Notes: a model not told the origin generated them from the letters alone. A DNA stretch of 64,000 nt from CAVYGM01 sp963768025 (GCA_963768025.1 CAVYGM010000005.1:1-64000), one strand, 5' to 3'. Positions 48,835 through 57,894 are shown, numbered from the stretch's first letter. Numbers and translations are program-made.

Positions 48835-49443
48835 TTAGACCTTTACTGAGAGAATTTGTTTTTCTACAAAATTCATTGCAATTCTTAATTCCGTAGCCTT
48901 TCCCATGACCTTAGCTTGCATAATTGCTCCTTCTATTAGGGTAACTATTACGATTGCCAGCTCTGTTGGGTTTGTGTCAGCTTTTATCTCGCCTCTTTGA
49001 ATACCCCTTTTAATTTGATTTTCAATGGATGTCTTCCAAAAAGTCAGCGCATTCGTAGCTCGTTCTCTGAGTTTCGGATGAGTGTCGTCAGCCTCGGTTG
49101 ATGTATTTAGGATAGGACAACCTGCCTTTAGAAATGGAATTTCCAAAAAGTTACCATAAACCTTCGGATAAACCAATAAGCGATCGATAGAATTATCGGT
49201 CGCTAAGATTCTGTCTTTAATGTAAAGGGTAACCTGTTCAAAATTATAATCAAATGCAGCTAAGGCAACTTCGTCTTTGTTGTCGAAATTGCCATAGATA
49301 CTCCCTTTAGATAATCCAGTTGCCTTGGTCATATCAGTCAGCGATGTGCCAGCATACCCCTTTTCATTAAAGATAGGGGCTGTGTGTTCGACAATAAACT
49401 GCCTGGTTCGTTCTGATTTCGATACTACGTTTCTCATAATCAA
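48835..49443 (-). CDS. TetR-family transcriptional regulator
   Basis: 202-aa repressor with N-terminal helix-turn-helix (APIFNEKGYAGTSLTDMTKATGLSKGSIYGNFDNKDEVALAAF, residues about 22-65) and a helical ligand domain with CPILNTSTEADDTHPKLRERA. It resembles the regulators of efflux and lipid-related operons; the ligand is unknown. Matching palindromes stand on both sides of the gene, one next to its own start, so self-regulation and control of the genes at 48619-47523 are likely. Confidence 0.88.
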   Translation of the reverse strand: MIMRNVVSKSERTRQFIVEHTAPIFNEKGYAGTSLTDMTKATGLSKGSIYGNFDNKDEVALAAFDYNFEQVTLYIKDRILATDNSIDRLLVYPKVYGNFLEIPFLKAGCPILNTSTEADDTHPKLRERATNALTFWKTSIENQIKRGIQRGEIKADTNPTELAIVIVTLIEGAIMQAKVMGKATELRIAMNFVEKQILSVKV

Positions 49444-49459
49444 TGCAAAGATAGGAAAA

Positions 49460-49473
49460 ATACTGAGCGGTAT
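49460..49473. promoter_or_regulatory. second TetR-type site at the tetR promoter
   Basis: ATACTGAGCGGTAT shares the outer ATAC...GTAT and inner GA/CGG bases with the perfect palindrome at 48803-48818. It lies 17 bp upstream of the TetR start, suited to autorepression. Confidence 0.6.
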
Positions 49474-49666
49474 ATTGTAAATTTTATTTTTATTTGAAGG
49501 AGGCTTTGCTGCATGATTCCTGGAAGGGTAGCGCAGCTATATAAAAAGGAGACCGTTTCTTTAAACTGACTAGACAACGACCGCGACATGGCGAACCGTT
49601 TGTTTATATTGTCATGTAATTATTCTAAATGTAATATATTTGTTTTTATTAAGTTTCATACACAAA

Positions 49667-50269
49667 ATGATCAAATTGGGTTACGCCCGGGTCTCAACCC
49701 AGGAACAGAATCTGGACCTTCAGCTGGATGCCCTGGAAAAGGAAGGCTGCCAGAGGCTTTTCACCGACAAAGTGTCGGGGGTGAAATCCAGCAAGCCGAA
49801 TTTTGAAAAGCTGATGTCCTACGCCCGGGCCGGCGATACCGTGGTTGTCTGGAAACTCGATCGGCTGGGCAGGAGCACGATTAAGCTTATCGAGTTGATC
49901 GAAGAATTGAAGAACAGGGGGGTGAACATCAAATCACTTTCTGAATCAATCGATACCAGCACGGCTACGGGCAATCTGTTCTTCCAGTTCATGTGCGTGC
50001 TGGCCGAGCATGAGCGCAATGTGATCCGGGAGAGGACAAAGGCGGGCCTGGCGTCGGCTCGTGCAAGGGGTAGGACGGGGGGCAGGCCGCAGGGATTGAG
50101 CGAGCGTTATCGCAAAATTGCTCCAGAAGTCAAGGAGATTTATGAGAAGAATAGCCGGAGCACGGATGAAATCAGGGAGATGTTCGGCATAAAAAGTCAA
50201 CCCACGCTCTACAAAATTCTAAGATACGCTGGCATTGAGGTGGAAAGACCATTGAGAAAGCGCAAGTAG
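49667..50269 (+). CDS. serine resolvase/invertase
   Basis: 200-aa recombinase from the ATG at 49667 (the frame is open nine codons further). Catalytic motif LGYARVSTQEQN with Ser10; VVWKLDRLGRSTIKLI, QFMCVLAEHERNVIRERTKAGL and a C-terminal helix-turn-helix (RSTDEIREMFGIKSQPTLYKILRYAG). Intact. The AT-rich region 49590-49666 before it, with ATGTAAT-like half-sites, probably holds its recombination and control site. A copy of its last 24 codons and terminator lies at 9256-9370. Confidence 0.92.
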   Translation: MIKLGYARVSTQEQNLDLQLDALEKEGCQRLFTDKVSGVKSSKPNFEKLMSYARAGDTVVVWKLDRLGRSTIKLIELIEELKNRGVNIKSLSESIDTSTATGNLFFQFMCVLAEHERNVIRERTKAGLASARARGRTGGRPQGLSERYRKIAPEVKEIYEKNSRSTDEIREMFGIKSQPTLYKILRYAGIEVERPLRKRK

Positions 50270-50290
50270 AATCTCAGCGTGGCGCTTTTT
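50256..50290 (+). terminator. resolvase terminator
   Basis: AAAGCGC (overlapping the stop codon region) pairs with GCGCTTT and a T-run follows, so the hairpin starts inside the last codons. The same structure follows the remnant at 9256-9327. Confidence 0.6.
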
Positions 50291-50306
50291 GCGGCGGCCG
50301 CTGCCG
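50291..50306 (-). repeat. 16-nt GC-rich micro-insertion behind the resolvase terminator
   Basis: On the minus strand CGGC-AGCG-GCCG-CCGC: 4-bp stem, loop ending CG, 4-nt tail. The duplicate at 9.3 kb reads GCTTTTT-A-TTCATTC without it (net difference 15 bases, one A missing here). It lies outside any gene, so these insertions are not restricted to coding sequence. Confidence 0.65.
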
Positions 50307-50687
50307 TTCATTCTTTTAATTTAACCCTACATTCCGCCAACATCAGGAATCCCATCCATAGCCCGATCCCCAAGACCAGGCCCAGAAACTTTCCCAGAAA
50401 TAACCCCAATTCCGACAATGATAGGCTTGGATTCCTTTTTGTAACGGTATCTTAACCTTAAACAGATTGTTAGATTTTCACTTCTATAAAAAAATGCAAT
50501 TTCGAAATCATAATCCAATCAATTGCTTTTGATACAGCGAACAACGGAAGGGGAGTGCTGCATTCATATCCTCGTCTGAAGGGAAGGTTCATGGCTGATC
50601 CGGATGGTGGAGGCAGTGCCTTCCAATGCTTCAAAGCTGGTCATTACCACATGAGCACCCCATGCCTCCATTTTTCACAAGATACCC
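50307..50687. other. gap with a possible gene end
   Basis: On the minus strand an open stretch ending at 50308 codes a hydrophobic tail (LGLFLGKFLGLVLGIGLWMGFLML) without a start codon, perhaps the end of a lost membrane protein. Nothing else is supported up to the putative anti-sigma gene. Confidence 0.3.
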
Positions 50688-51284
50688 TTACCTCAATTCC
50701 TTCAGGAGGTTTTTCAAATGGTCCAGGTGCTTTCCAAACTTCTTTTGGGTTATGGCCCGGCTAAGGTAGTGCTGGAACAGCAGGTAAGCGGCGTAGGTAG
50801 AGAACCTGACTACCCCGGGCAAGGCATGCCATGTGCTCAGCATCCGCACCTGCTGATACAGCGGAATCACTTCCAGCAGGAGGATGAAAAAGAGAGTTGT
50901 TATCCGGGCTGCGTTGAATTGCCATTTCATACGCTGCTCGAGCAGGGTGATGTGCTGCTCCAGGTTGTTCTTCACCGGAGCATCCATGCTTTCCATCCTG
51001 CGGGTCTGCCGGTAGTTGAGGTACAAGGCCCCCATCATCATGAGGCAGAAGGCTATGAAAGTCCAGAACAGCAGGTTGGCAGAAACGCTCCCTAGGTTTC
51101 TGGCCTGGGTCACTATTACGATCGACATGAATGCGGCAACGGCACGCATTTGTCTCCGGTAGGCTGCTTGCAGGGAGGCTATCGGCCCCTTGCTCCTTTG
51201 GTGGATCATTTCCATGACATCGGGTGTTTGGGTTGGTTTATGGTCTTCCCGTTTCCAGGCTTGTTTAAAGTCGTCCAGTTCCAT
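50688..51284 (-). CDS. membrane protein, probable anti-sigma partner
   Basis: 198-aa protein: a soluble N-terminus (MELDDFKQAWKREDHKPT), then about four hydrophobic segments (AVAAFMSIVIVTQA; LLFWTFIAFCLMMMGALYLNY; ITTLFFILLLEVIPLY; FSTYAAYLLFQHYL). No family is clear. It begins two bases past the stop of the ECF sigma gene, and the DDFKQAW start is common in Bacteroidota proteins coded right after such sigma genes, so an anti-sigma role is inferred. Confidence 0.6.
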   Translation of the reverse strand: MELDDFKQAWKREDHKPTQTPDVMEMIHQRSKGPIASLQAAYRRQMRAVAAFMSIVIVTQARNLGSVSANLLFWTFIAFCLMMMGALYLNYRQTRRMESMDAPVKNNLEQHITLLEQRMKWQFNAARITTLFFILLLEVIPLYQQVRMLSTWHALPGVVRFSTYAAYLLFQHYLSRAITQKKFGKHLDHLKNLLKELR

Positions 51285-51286
51285 GG

Positions 51287-51802
51287 CTATTCGTTTTTTG
51301 TCAGCTGGCGTAATTTGTCTTTGATGCGGGTCATCTTCACCCGAAGGTTGCCTTGTGCAATGCCCAGGATCTCTTCCATCTCCTCATAGCTGCGGCCTTC
51401 CAGGTACAGCATCACAATGGCTTTTTCAATTTCGTTTAGCCTAGCAATGGCACTGTACAACTGCTGCCACAGATCTTCCCCTTCCCCTTTTTCATCGGCA
51501 ACCTGGGCGGGGGGGTATTCCGGATCGTAAGTGGTAATGAAATTCTTTTGCTTCCGCAAGCCGGTGACAGCGGTGTTGATAGCCACCCGGTACAGCCAGG
51601 TGCTGAATTTCGACTGGCCTTTGAAGTGGGGGTAAGCCTTCCACAGGTGGATGACGATCTCCTGGAAGAGATCCTGCCGGTCATCTTCGGTATAGGCGTA
51701 CATCCTGCATACCTTGTGGATCATGGCCCTGTGCTCGCTGATCCGCCCTTCAAATTCTTTTTCTGTGTCTTTGTCTGCCACGCTTACGGAGCTTTGATGC
51801 AT
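51287..51802 (-). CDS. ECF sigma-70 family RNA polymerase sigma factor
   Basis: 171-aa group 4 sigma factor. Region 2 holds TEDDRQDLFQEIVIHLWKAYPHFKGQSKFSTWLYRVAINTAV, and region 4 holds EKAIVMLYLEGRSYEEMEEILGIAQGNLRVKMTRIKDKL. It would direct polymerase to a small regulon, with activity probably set by the membrane protein coded directly after it. Its own promoter should lie in the 220-bp gap 51803-52022. Confidence 0.92.
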   Translation of the reverse strand: MHQSSVSVADKDTEKEFEGRISEHRAMIHKVCRMYAYTEDDRQDLFQEIVIHLWKAYPHFKGQSKFSTWLYRVAINTAVTGLRKQKNFITTYDPEYPPAQVADEKGEGEDLWQQLYSAIARLNEIEKAIVMLYLEGRSYEEMEEILGIAQGNLRVKMTRIKDKLRQLTKNE

Positions 51803-52022
51803 TAGTCGCCAAGCGAGGCGTTATGTTACACCAGGGGAAAATATTTTTTATTCCATTATGAAGATGGGGGTGCAAGAGCAGAAAATAAACTCACCGATCG
51901 CTGGTTATGAAGAAATGACCGGCTTTGGTTCTCCTGAATTACTTCTCCAATTCAAAAAGGACTTAGGGTAATACATAAATTGAAGGTGTAAAGTAAAATC
52001 AGGACGAGATACTTCCTACTTA

Positions 52023-52673
52023 TCAAGCAATGTTATGGTGTCGGCTTTTCATGATTAAGCTAATGCCTATGCTGACAGTCCAGATCAAATTTCCCAACAT
52101 AAAAAGGCGAAAGCCCTGCAGGTCTAAAAACTTAAAGCCCGTAATTAAAGAAAAGACAGCACTCGCTGAAAGGATCATCCCGAAGTAGCCGGTCCATACA
52201 GGCAGCTTCCTTGATGTTACAATGGCAGCGGCCCAGCAGAGTGTGGACAAACAGACAGAGCCTAGGTAGATGTAGTCAAACGCATGGTTCAGGGCAAGGC
52301 TGTACCGAAGAATTGGCATTATTGCAGCTGAAGCAGCAACAGTCGCATCCTGGTAATTCAGTAGGAACAGTGGAAGTGCCAGCCCGTTGATGGCTGCCGC
52401 TGACATGCCGGCCACCAATCCAAAAGACATGGTCACACAAGCCATGACAGATAGTAAACTACCGGTGCCCATCATTCGGGTCAGGCCCCAGAACCCTACA
52501 AGAATCAGGGGTATGCACAGAAGGGCCAGGGAATGACTCAGGATAATCACCCGCGTGGTTTTCAAAAGGTGTTCGATGCTTCCCCCTACGGGGTGTAGCA
52601 GCATTGATGCGGCCAGTGTGACAGAGCCAAAGACCAGTAAGATGCCGACATTCCTTAGGAACCGCTTTTCCAT
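52023..52673 (-). CDS. multi-pass membrane protein, unidentified
   Basis: 216 aa from the Met at 52673 (an upstream start at 52694 is possible). At least six hydrophobic segments, starting NVGILLVFGSVTLAASMLLHPVGG. I do not recognise a family with confidence; the overall look is of a small DUF-type integral membrane protein. It is next to and co-directional with the Crp-like regulator, 66 bp downstream, and may be its target. Confidence 0.6.
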   Translation of the reverse strand: MEKRFLRNVGILLVFGSVTLAASMLLHPVGGSIEHLLKTTRVIILSHSLALLCIPLILVGFWGLTRMMGTGSLLSVMACVTMSFGLVAGMSAAAINGLALPLFLLNYQDATVAASAAIMPILRYSLALNHAFDYIYLGSVCLSTLCWAAAIVTSRKLPVWTGYFGMILSASAVFSLITGFKFLDLQGFRLFMLGNLIWTVSIGISLIMKSRHHNIA

Positions 52674-52739
52674 GATATTTTTTTCCTCAAACATACCCGG
52701 TAATGCGTAGAGACCACTTGATTCAAATCAAGAAATAGG

Positions 52740-53300
52740 CTAGGGTATGTTTTTTCTCACACGGCTGAGGGTTTCAGGACGCATATCCAGGTAGGAAGCG
52801 ATGTACTTCAAGGGGAATCTCTGAATGAGCCGGGGGTTGCTTTCCAACAGGAAGGTGTACTTTTCCATTGGAGACGAGCCCTGTTTAAGCATCTGCCGAC
52901 ACTCGATTCCCTTCTCCAGAAGTCTTCCGAGCTGGAAGTATGAATCTGAAACCCTGATGAGCGCATGAAGCTCATGGACGCTGAGTTCAAGCACCCGGCT
53001 GTCCTCATGGGCCTGAATGATGGAGGTGGAAGGTTTTTGGGAGGTGAAGCTCTTGTAGTTCAGGGCCCAGTCCCCCTCCACGTAAAGATCAAGAATCACC
53101 TCATCTCCTTGGTCCGACACAAAATAATGCTTGAAACTCCCATGATAAACGAAATAGAGGGATTGGCAAACTTTCCCCTCCGCCAAAAGCAGTGAGCCCC
53201 TGGGCAGGGTCAAATCATTGAACCTGCCCAGGCATAGGTTGACCTCTTCTTCTGAGAACGTTCCTATTCCTGTAATAGAACTTTTAACCCTCTCATCCAT
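52740..53300 (-). CDS. Crp/Fnr-family regulator
   Basis: 186 aa from the Met at 53300. The cyclic-nucleotide-binding-like barrel (residues about 20-110: LPRGSLLLAEGKVCQSLYFVYHGSFKHYF, GDEVILDLYVEGDW) is followed by a shortened winged helix (RFPLKYIASYLDMRPETLSRVRKN). No Cys cluster is present, so it is not an oxygen-sensing Fnr. This type is abundant in Bacteroidota and usually regulates an adjacent gene. Confidence 0.88.
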   Translation of the reverse strand: MDERVKSSITGIGTFSEEEVNLCLGRFNDLTLPRGSLLLAEGKVCQSLYFVYHGSFKHYFVSDQGDEVILDLYVEGDWALNYKSFTSQKPSTSIIQAHEDSRVLELSVHELHALIRVSDSYFQLGRLLEKGIECRQMLKQGSSPMEKYTFLLESNPRLIQRFPLKYIASYLDMRPETLSRVRKNIP

Positions 53301-53403
53301 GATGAAATAACAGATGCTTATAAGCAATGGCAGATATTACAAACTTACTCTCTCTTTTTGAGAAACTTTCATTGGGGTGGTTTGATTTTGCGGTGCGCTA
53401 TTG

Positions 53404-53548
53404 ATGTTTCGGAAGCATTGCCTCACAGGCCCAGCTTCACGGCGGTGGTACGCCGGACGACCTGCTAGACGCGGGTGTAGCGGTCGATCATCGTACGGGT
53501 GTGGTGCTTGGTCTGCTACACGTTCTGTGAGTCATCAGCCCCGTTGAA
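53404..53548 (-). pseudogene. decayed 3' end of a tyrosine integrase
   Basis: On the minus strand it reads NGADDSQ, stop, QTKHHTRTMIDRYTRV, stop, QVVRRTT and onward, matching residues 285-319 of the integrase at 7488-8447; the similarity continues past the stop (CGAAACATC). Two nonsense codons and a small indel show it is dead. The nucleophile Tyr codon is still present. Confidence 0.88.
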
Positions 53549-53573
53549 AAGAACCCCTGACAACCCTACCCTT

Positions 53574-56270
53574 TTATTCCGACTTGAGAGTTTTCACCGG
53601 GGTCATCAAGGCCGCCTTGATGGCCTGGTAACTCACCGTGAGCAGGGCAATACCGGTTGCTATCACGCCAGCCAGGGCAAAGACCCACCACTCCACATCG
53701 ATGTGATAAGCATACTCCTGAAGCCACCAATTAGCGCCAAACCACGCAACCGGGAACGCAATGCAGCAGGCGATCAAAACCAGTTTTACAAAATCCTTGG
53801 AGAGCAACGACATGATGCTCAACAGATTGGCGCCCAGAACTTTTCTCACACCGATTTCCTTCAACCGTTGTTGTGCCGAGTAGGTGGCAAGTCCGAAGAG
53901 GCCCAGGCACGCAATGACCACGCTGGCCAGCGCGACCCAACCGAGAATCGTTTGGCTACGCTGATCTTCAATGTAGAACCGAGCGAGCTGCTCGTCGAGG
54001 AAGTGGTATTCAAAAGGCTCACGTTCATCGTTTGCCACCATTACCGCTTTGAGCTTTCCGAGGGTGGCCTGAATGTTCTGCGGTTGGATCTTTACCGAGT
54101 AATAATCGATGGGATAAATCGGGTTGTCGTGGTAGGCAATGACCAATGGCTCTATCTTCGCCCGCAGTGATTGAAAATGGAAATCCTTCACGATGCCTAC
54201 CACACGCGGTTTGAACGAAGCGTCGGTATCGTCATAGATCGGGGCAAAAGTGGAACCCGGGGCACTTTGCGGAATCTCAACAGCTTCATTGGAAACATGG
54301 GTGATGCCGAGAATTTTCGCGGCCGCTTCGTTGATCAGGATGGCGGAGGTGTCATTCTCATTCCTGAAGTTTCTGCCTTTGAGCAACTCGATCCCGTAGG
54401 TGGCCAGGAAATCCTTATCCGCACCAATCACATAGGCCGTGTGCAGCTGATCGCCACCGCCCCCCTTCTTGAGTTTGACTCTCACCAGAGTTTTCCATTC
54501 CCCAGGTACATGCGATGTGACAGAAACTTGCTCCACAGCGGCAATCTTCGACATCTCGTTCTTCACCCGGTCAAAGTTGGAGCGGGCCTTGACCACATTC
54601 ACGTCGATGACCACCATCAGGTCTTTGTTGAAGCCCAGGTCACTCTCGTTTAAAAAACGCACCTGCCTGAAGAGCACAATCGTTCCAATGATCATTACGG
54701 TCGAAATCGTGAACTGCAGGACGACCAACGCTTTGCGCACGGAGAAATCACCGCCACTTTTGAGCGCCAGGCCTTTCAGTAACGAAACCGGTTTGAAATG
54801 GGAAAGCAACAGGGCTGCGTAGCCACCGGAAAGCAAACCCATGGCACTGATCAGGCCTGCCGCAGCGGCCCAGAAACCCAGGCCCACGGAGGAGAAAAGC
54901 GAAAACTTCTTATTGACAAATTCATTGAAGGAAGGCAGCAAAAACGCAACGATGAGCACAGCAACCCCGAAAGCGATCACGGTTGTGATGAAGGATTCGA
55001 CCAGAAACTGCCCTATCAGATTTCCACGCACCGCTCCGATCACTTTTCGGACGCCGATTTCCTTAAGCCGGCCTGAGGCCCGGGCCGTGGTCAGATTCGA
55101 GTAGTTTATCCCTGCGATCAACAAGACAAGAAGGGCCGTAAACAAGAAAACCGTGACGTATACGGGGTTTCCCTGCGGAATGGGATCAACATTCGTGTTT
55201 CTTGCGCCATCGGTAATTCCCCCGGATTTCAAATGCACGTCCTTCAATGGCTGAAGACTGTAGGATAGTTTTGTGCCCGGTTCGAGCGATGCATTGGCGT
55301 GAACCAGGCGGGTGATCTTACTGGAAACAGAATAAGCATTCGCATCGGGCTTTAATAATGCATAGACGGTGTAGTTCGGTGAAGCCCAGTCACTCAGGGC
55401 TTCACGCATGAACTCTTCATTGGAGTACCGCGTCGCCTCCGACAACACATTGGTAAAGGTGAAGCTGGAATTCTGTGGGTGGTTTTTCAAGACCGCCGTG
55501 ATCCTTACCGGATCCTGCATGTGGCTGAACTGCAGATTCTTATCGATCACATCTTTCCTGCCGAAGATTCTCATGGCGAGGTCTTCGGTGATGACAATGG
55601 AATTCGGCTCTTTTAACGCCGTGCGCCGATCCCCATCAAGAAGCGGGAAATCAAATACCTGAAGCAGGTATTCATCCGCGACAGTGATGGTCTCCTGTAC
55701 GTTGACGGGATTCCCGGGATCGACAAGGTTGGCACGCCCGACGCGTTGCATGCGTGTTGTCTGCTCCACATTCGGAAAAGTTCGCCTGGACTGTTCGGAC
55801 ACCATATACCCTGCTGCGGCGACTGTCGTAGATTCATTGTCGGGGCTTTTTTCGTGGGTAATGACACGGTAAATTCTTTCCGCCTTACTATGCTGGGTAT
55901 CGAAGTTGAGTTCATCATACACATACAGACCGATCAGCAGGAAACAAACCATGCCGAATGTCAGGCCCAGCACATTGAGCGTCGAGTAAAGTTTGTTTTT
56001 CCGGAGGTCTCTCCACGCCATAATGAAATAACTCTTGATCATACCATTGGGGGTTATGGGTTGGTGAATTTCAGCTGATCGGATGATTCCCGGTCTGAAG
56101 AGGAACAGAACGTCTTTGCACAAGAGTAAATTTGCCCGGGTTCTGCCCAAGCCTGCCACCCTTCTATCGTAGAATTCAAGCAGGTCTCCTTCGATGTCGG
56201 CATGATATTCCGGCTTGCAGAACCATTCCAGGAAACGCAAGATGAAACGGGGTGGCTCAGCGCTTTTCAT
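53574..56270 (-). CDS. ABC transporter permease (MacB/FtsX type) with N-terminal prefix domain
   Basis: 898-aa permease of the large Bacteroidota group. An N-terminal prefix (about 5-75: RFILRFLEWFCKPEYHADIEGDLLEFYDRR) precedes the first membrane helix near 100 (LYSTLNVLGLTFGMVCFLLIGLYVY), a MacB periplasmic domain, an FtsX domain near 380-500, a second periplasmic domain and a final FtsX domain with LGLFGLATYSAQQRLKEIGVRKVLGA. Such proteins work mechanically with an ATPase coded elsewhere. It starts 7 bp after the PadR gene, which should control it. The frame is intact. Confidence 0.93.
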   Translation of the reverse strand: MKSAEPPRFILRFLEWFCKPEYHADIEGDLLEFYDRRVAGLGRTRANLLLCKDVLFLFRPGIIRSAEIHQPITPNGMIKSYFIMAWRDLRKNKLYSTLNVLGLTFGMVCFLLIGLYVYDELNFDTQHSKAERIYRVITHEKSPDNESTTVAAAGYMVSEQSRRTFPNVEQTTRMQRVGRANLVDPGNPVNVQETITVADEYLLQVFDFPLLDGDRRTALKEPNSIVITEDLAMRIFGRKDVIDKNLQFSHMQDPVRITAVLKNHPQNSSFTFTNVLSEATRYSNEEFMREALSDWASPNYTVYALLKPDANAYSVSSKITRLVHANASLEPGTKLSYSLQPLKDVHLKSGGITDGARNTNVDPIPQGNPVYVTVFLFTALLVLLIAGINYSNLTTARASGRLKEIGVRKVIGAVRGNLIGQFLVESFITTVIAFGVAVLIVAFLLPSFNEFVNKKFSLFSSVGLGFWAAAAGLISAMGLLSGGYAALLLSHFKPVSLLKGLALKSGGDFSVRKALVVLQFTISTVMIIGTIVLFRQVRFLNESDLGFNKDLMVVIDVNVVKARSNFDRVKNEMSKIAAVEQVSVTSHVPGEWKTLVRVKLKKGGGGDQLHTAYVIGADKDFLATYGIELLKGRNFRNENDTSAILINEAAAKILGITHVSNEAVEIPQSAPGSTFAPIYDDTDASFKPRVVGIVKDFHFQSLRAKIEPLVIAYHDNPIYPIDYYSVKIQPQNIQATLGKLKAVMVANDEREPFEYHFLDEQLARFYIEDQRSQTILGWVALASVVIACLGLFGLATYSAQQRLKEIGVRKVLGANLLSIMSLLSKDFVKLVLIACCIAFPVAWFGANWWLQEYAYHIDVEWWVFALAGVIATGIALLTVSYQAIKAALMTPVKTLKSE

Positions 56271-56276
56271 GGCCTT

Positions 56277-56609
56277 TCATTTAAGGTTGAGCACCAGATC
56301 GGGCAGCGCCTTCCAAAGCTCGTCGCGCGATTCTTTACAATAGTCCAGGGCTTTTATTCCGTACGCCGTGACTTCGAAGAAGAGCTTTGGTCGTCCACGC
56401 CGGCTTTCGGTTGCCCCCCCGGGCGTTGACTTCAGGAAGCCTTTGGATTCCAGTCTCCGCAGAGTGACCTGCAAGGAGCCGATGGTCACTTCCCGGTTAA
56501 GGCGTTGCTCGATCTCATCCTTGATGGTTACTCCGTAGGCATTGCCGTGCAACACGCCCACCGTAAGAAGGACGATCTCCTCGAATTCACCGAGCTGGAA
56601 ACGTTTCAT
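56277..56609 (-). CDS. PadR-family transcriptional regulator
   Basis: 110-aa winged-helix regulator: FQLGEFEEIVLLTVGVLHGNAYGVTIKDEIEQRL, then QVTLRRLESKGFLKSTPGGATESRRGRPKLFFEVTAYG, the PadR signature. PadR genes are regularly paired with prefix-type ABC permeases in this phylum. Two matching operator-like sites stand directly upstream, pointing to repression of its own operon. Confidence 0.92.
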   Translation of the reverse strand: MKRFQLGEFEEIVLLTVGVLHGNAYGVTIKDEIEQRLNREVTIGSLQVTLRRLESKGFLKSTPGGATESRRGRPKLFFEVTAYGIKALDYCKESRDELWKALPDLVLNLK

Positions 56610-56617
56610 GACTGAAT

Positions 56618-56679
56618 AATACTATTATGCAGTAATAATAGCGAAGGTTTTGTATAAATACTATTTTGTAGTAATAATT
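56618..56679. promoter_or_regulatory. two PadR operator-like repeats
   Basis: AATACTATTATGCAGTAATA (from 56618) and AATACTATTTTGTAGTAATA (from 56657) are near-identical direct copies 39 bp apart, each a dyad TACTA-N5-TAGTA (one mismatch in the first). They lie 8 and 47 bp upstream of the PadR start. Two sites on the same face of the helix suggest cooperative binding. Confidence 0.75.
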
Positions 56680-56938
56680 ATTTTCTGGGGTGTGCTGGAC
56701 TGTACCGCCCCCCTAATTATTGGACAAAATTTCCAGGTTCAAGGTTGGAACATTTATGTTGATTTTGATGCATCTCCAGGCCTAGCTTGAAATAGTACTG
56801 GTTGGGGCTAGGGCACCCAACCCTCGACTCTCACAAAGACAATTGTCACACACATTGGCACCTAATATTTAACATAACATCAGCTTATAGAACAGGGCAT
56901 ATGCTACTGATTTCAGTATACACTTAATCAGTAAATGT

Positions 56939-57334
56939 ATGTATATTAGTCTCTTACAGAGAAATAAAAAAAGTCGTATTTCCCTTCCCTTCAAACGAAA
57001 GGTCGTGGAATCCTACCGGGCCGGACTAGTTTCGCCCGACGAGTTCGAGCGATCGCTGCGCATCTCGAAGAATGAGCTGCGAAGTCTGAACCGCTGGTAT
57101 TTCAAGCACAAACTGTTGCGTTACACGTATCCATCTAACTTCCGTAGAATTATGAAAAAGAAAACTGATATGGAGTACTTGCGAGCTCTGGAGAAACGCC
57201 TTCAGGATACCGAAAAAGAAAACAAGATGCTCAGACTCAAAGCGGAAGCCTACGAGATCGTCATCGAGATTGCCGAAGAGCAGTTCAACATTCCGATCCG
57301 AAAAAAGCCTGGAGCCAAGCAACTGAGAGGCTGA
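56939..57334 (+). CDS. IS3 OrfA
   Basis: 131-aa OrfA with a helix-turn-helix (KRKVVESYRAGLVSPDEFERSLRISKNELRSLNRWYFKH) and leucine zipper (EYLRALEKRLQDTEKENKMLRLKAEAYE). It ends PGAKQLRG. The heptamer A-AAA-AAG at 57301-57307 is in the right register for the programmed -1 ribosomal frameshift that makes the OrfAB fusion in IS3 elements: slipping there continues as AWSQATERLTRRYPLVG in OrfB. Confidence 0.85.
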   Translation: MYISLLQRNKKSRISLPFKRKVVESYRAGLVSPDEFERSLRISKNELRSLNRWYFKHKLLRYTYPSNFRRIMKKKTDMEYLRALEKRLQDTEKENKMLRLKAEAYEIVIEIAEEQFNIPIRKKPGAKQLRG

Positions 57335-57894
57335 CCCGCCGCTACCCCCTAGTGGGTATGGGACAGCTCTGTGGGTTGTTTGGTTTGACGAGACAGGCCT
57401 GGTACGCGGCTACCAGGCGTCAGGAGAAAAAGTGCTTCCAGGAGGACTTGGTTCTCTCGGAGGTGCGCCGATTGCGCAGGCAGATTCCCGGCCTGGGGAC
57501 TGCCAAGCTGCATGAGATGATGCATGGTTTTCTTAGGGGCCACCGCATCAAGCTGGGCCGAGACAAGCTGCACAACCTGTTGAAGGAGAAAGGTTTGCTT
57601 GTCAAGAGAAAAGGCACCAGGATACGAACGACGGACTCTGACCATTGTTACCGAAAGTACCCGAACCGCGTGAAGAACCTTATTCCTCAAAGACCCAATG
57701 AGATGTGGGTGAGCGATCTCACTTACTTCCCATTAGGTTCCCATTTTGTTTACCTTACGGTAGTTATGGACGTTTACTCGAGGAAGATTGTCGGCTGGTC
57801 GTTGCAAAAAACGCTGGAAGCGAAAGGTTCACTACAAGCTCTGGATATGGCTCTGGTTCAGCGCGGGAAGTGCGAAAAATCGCTAGTCCACCAT

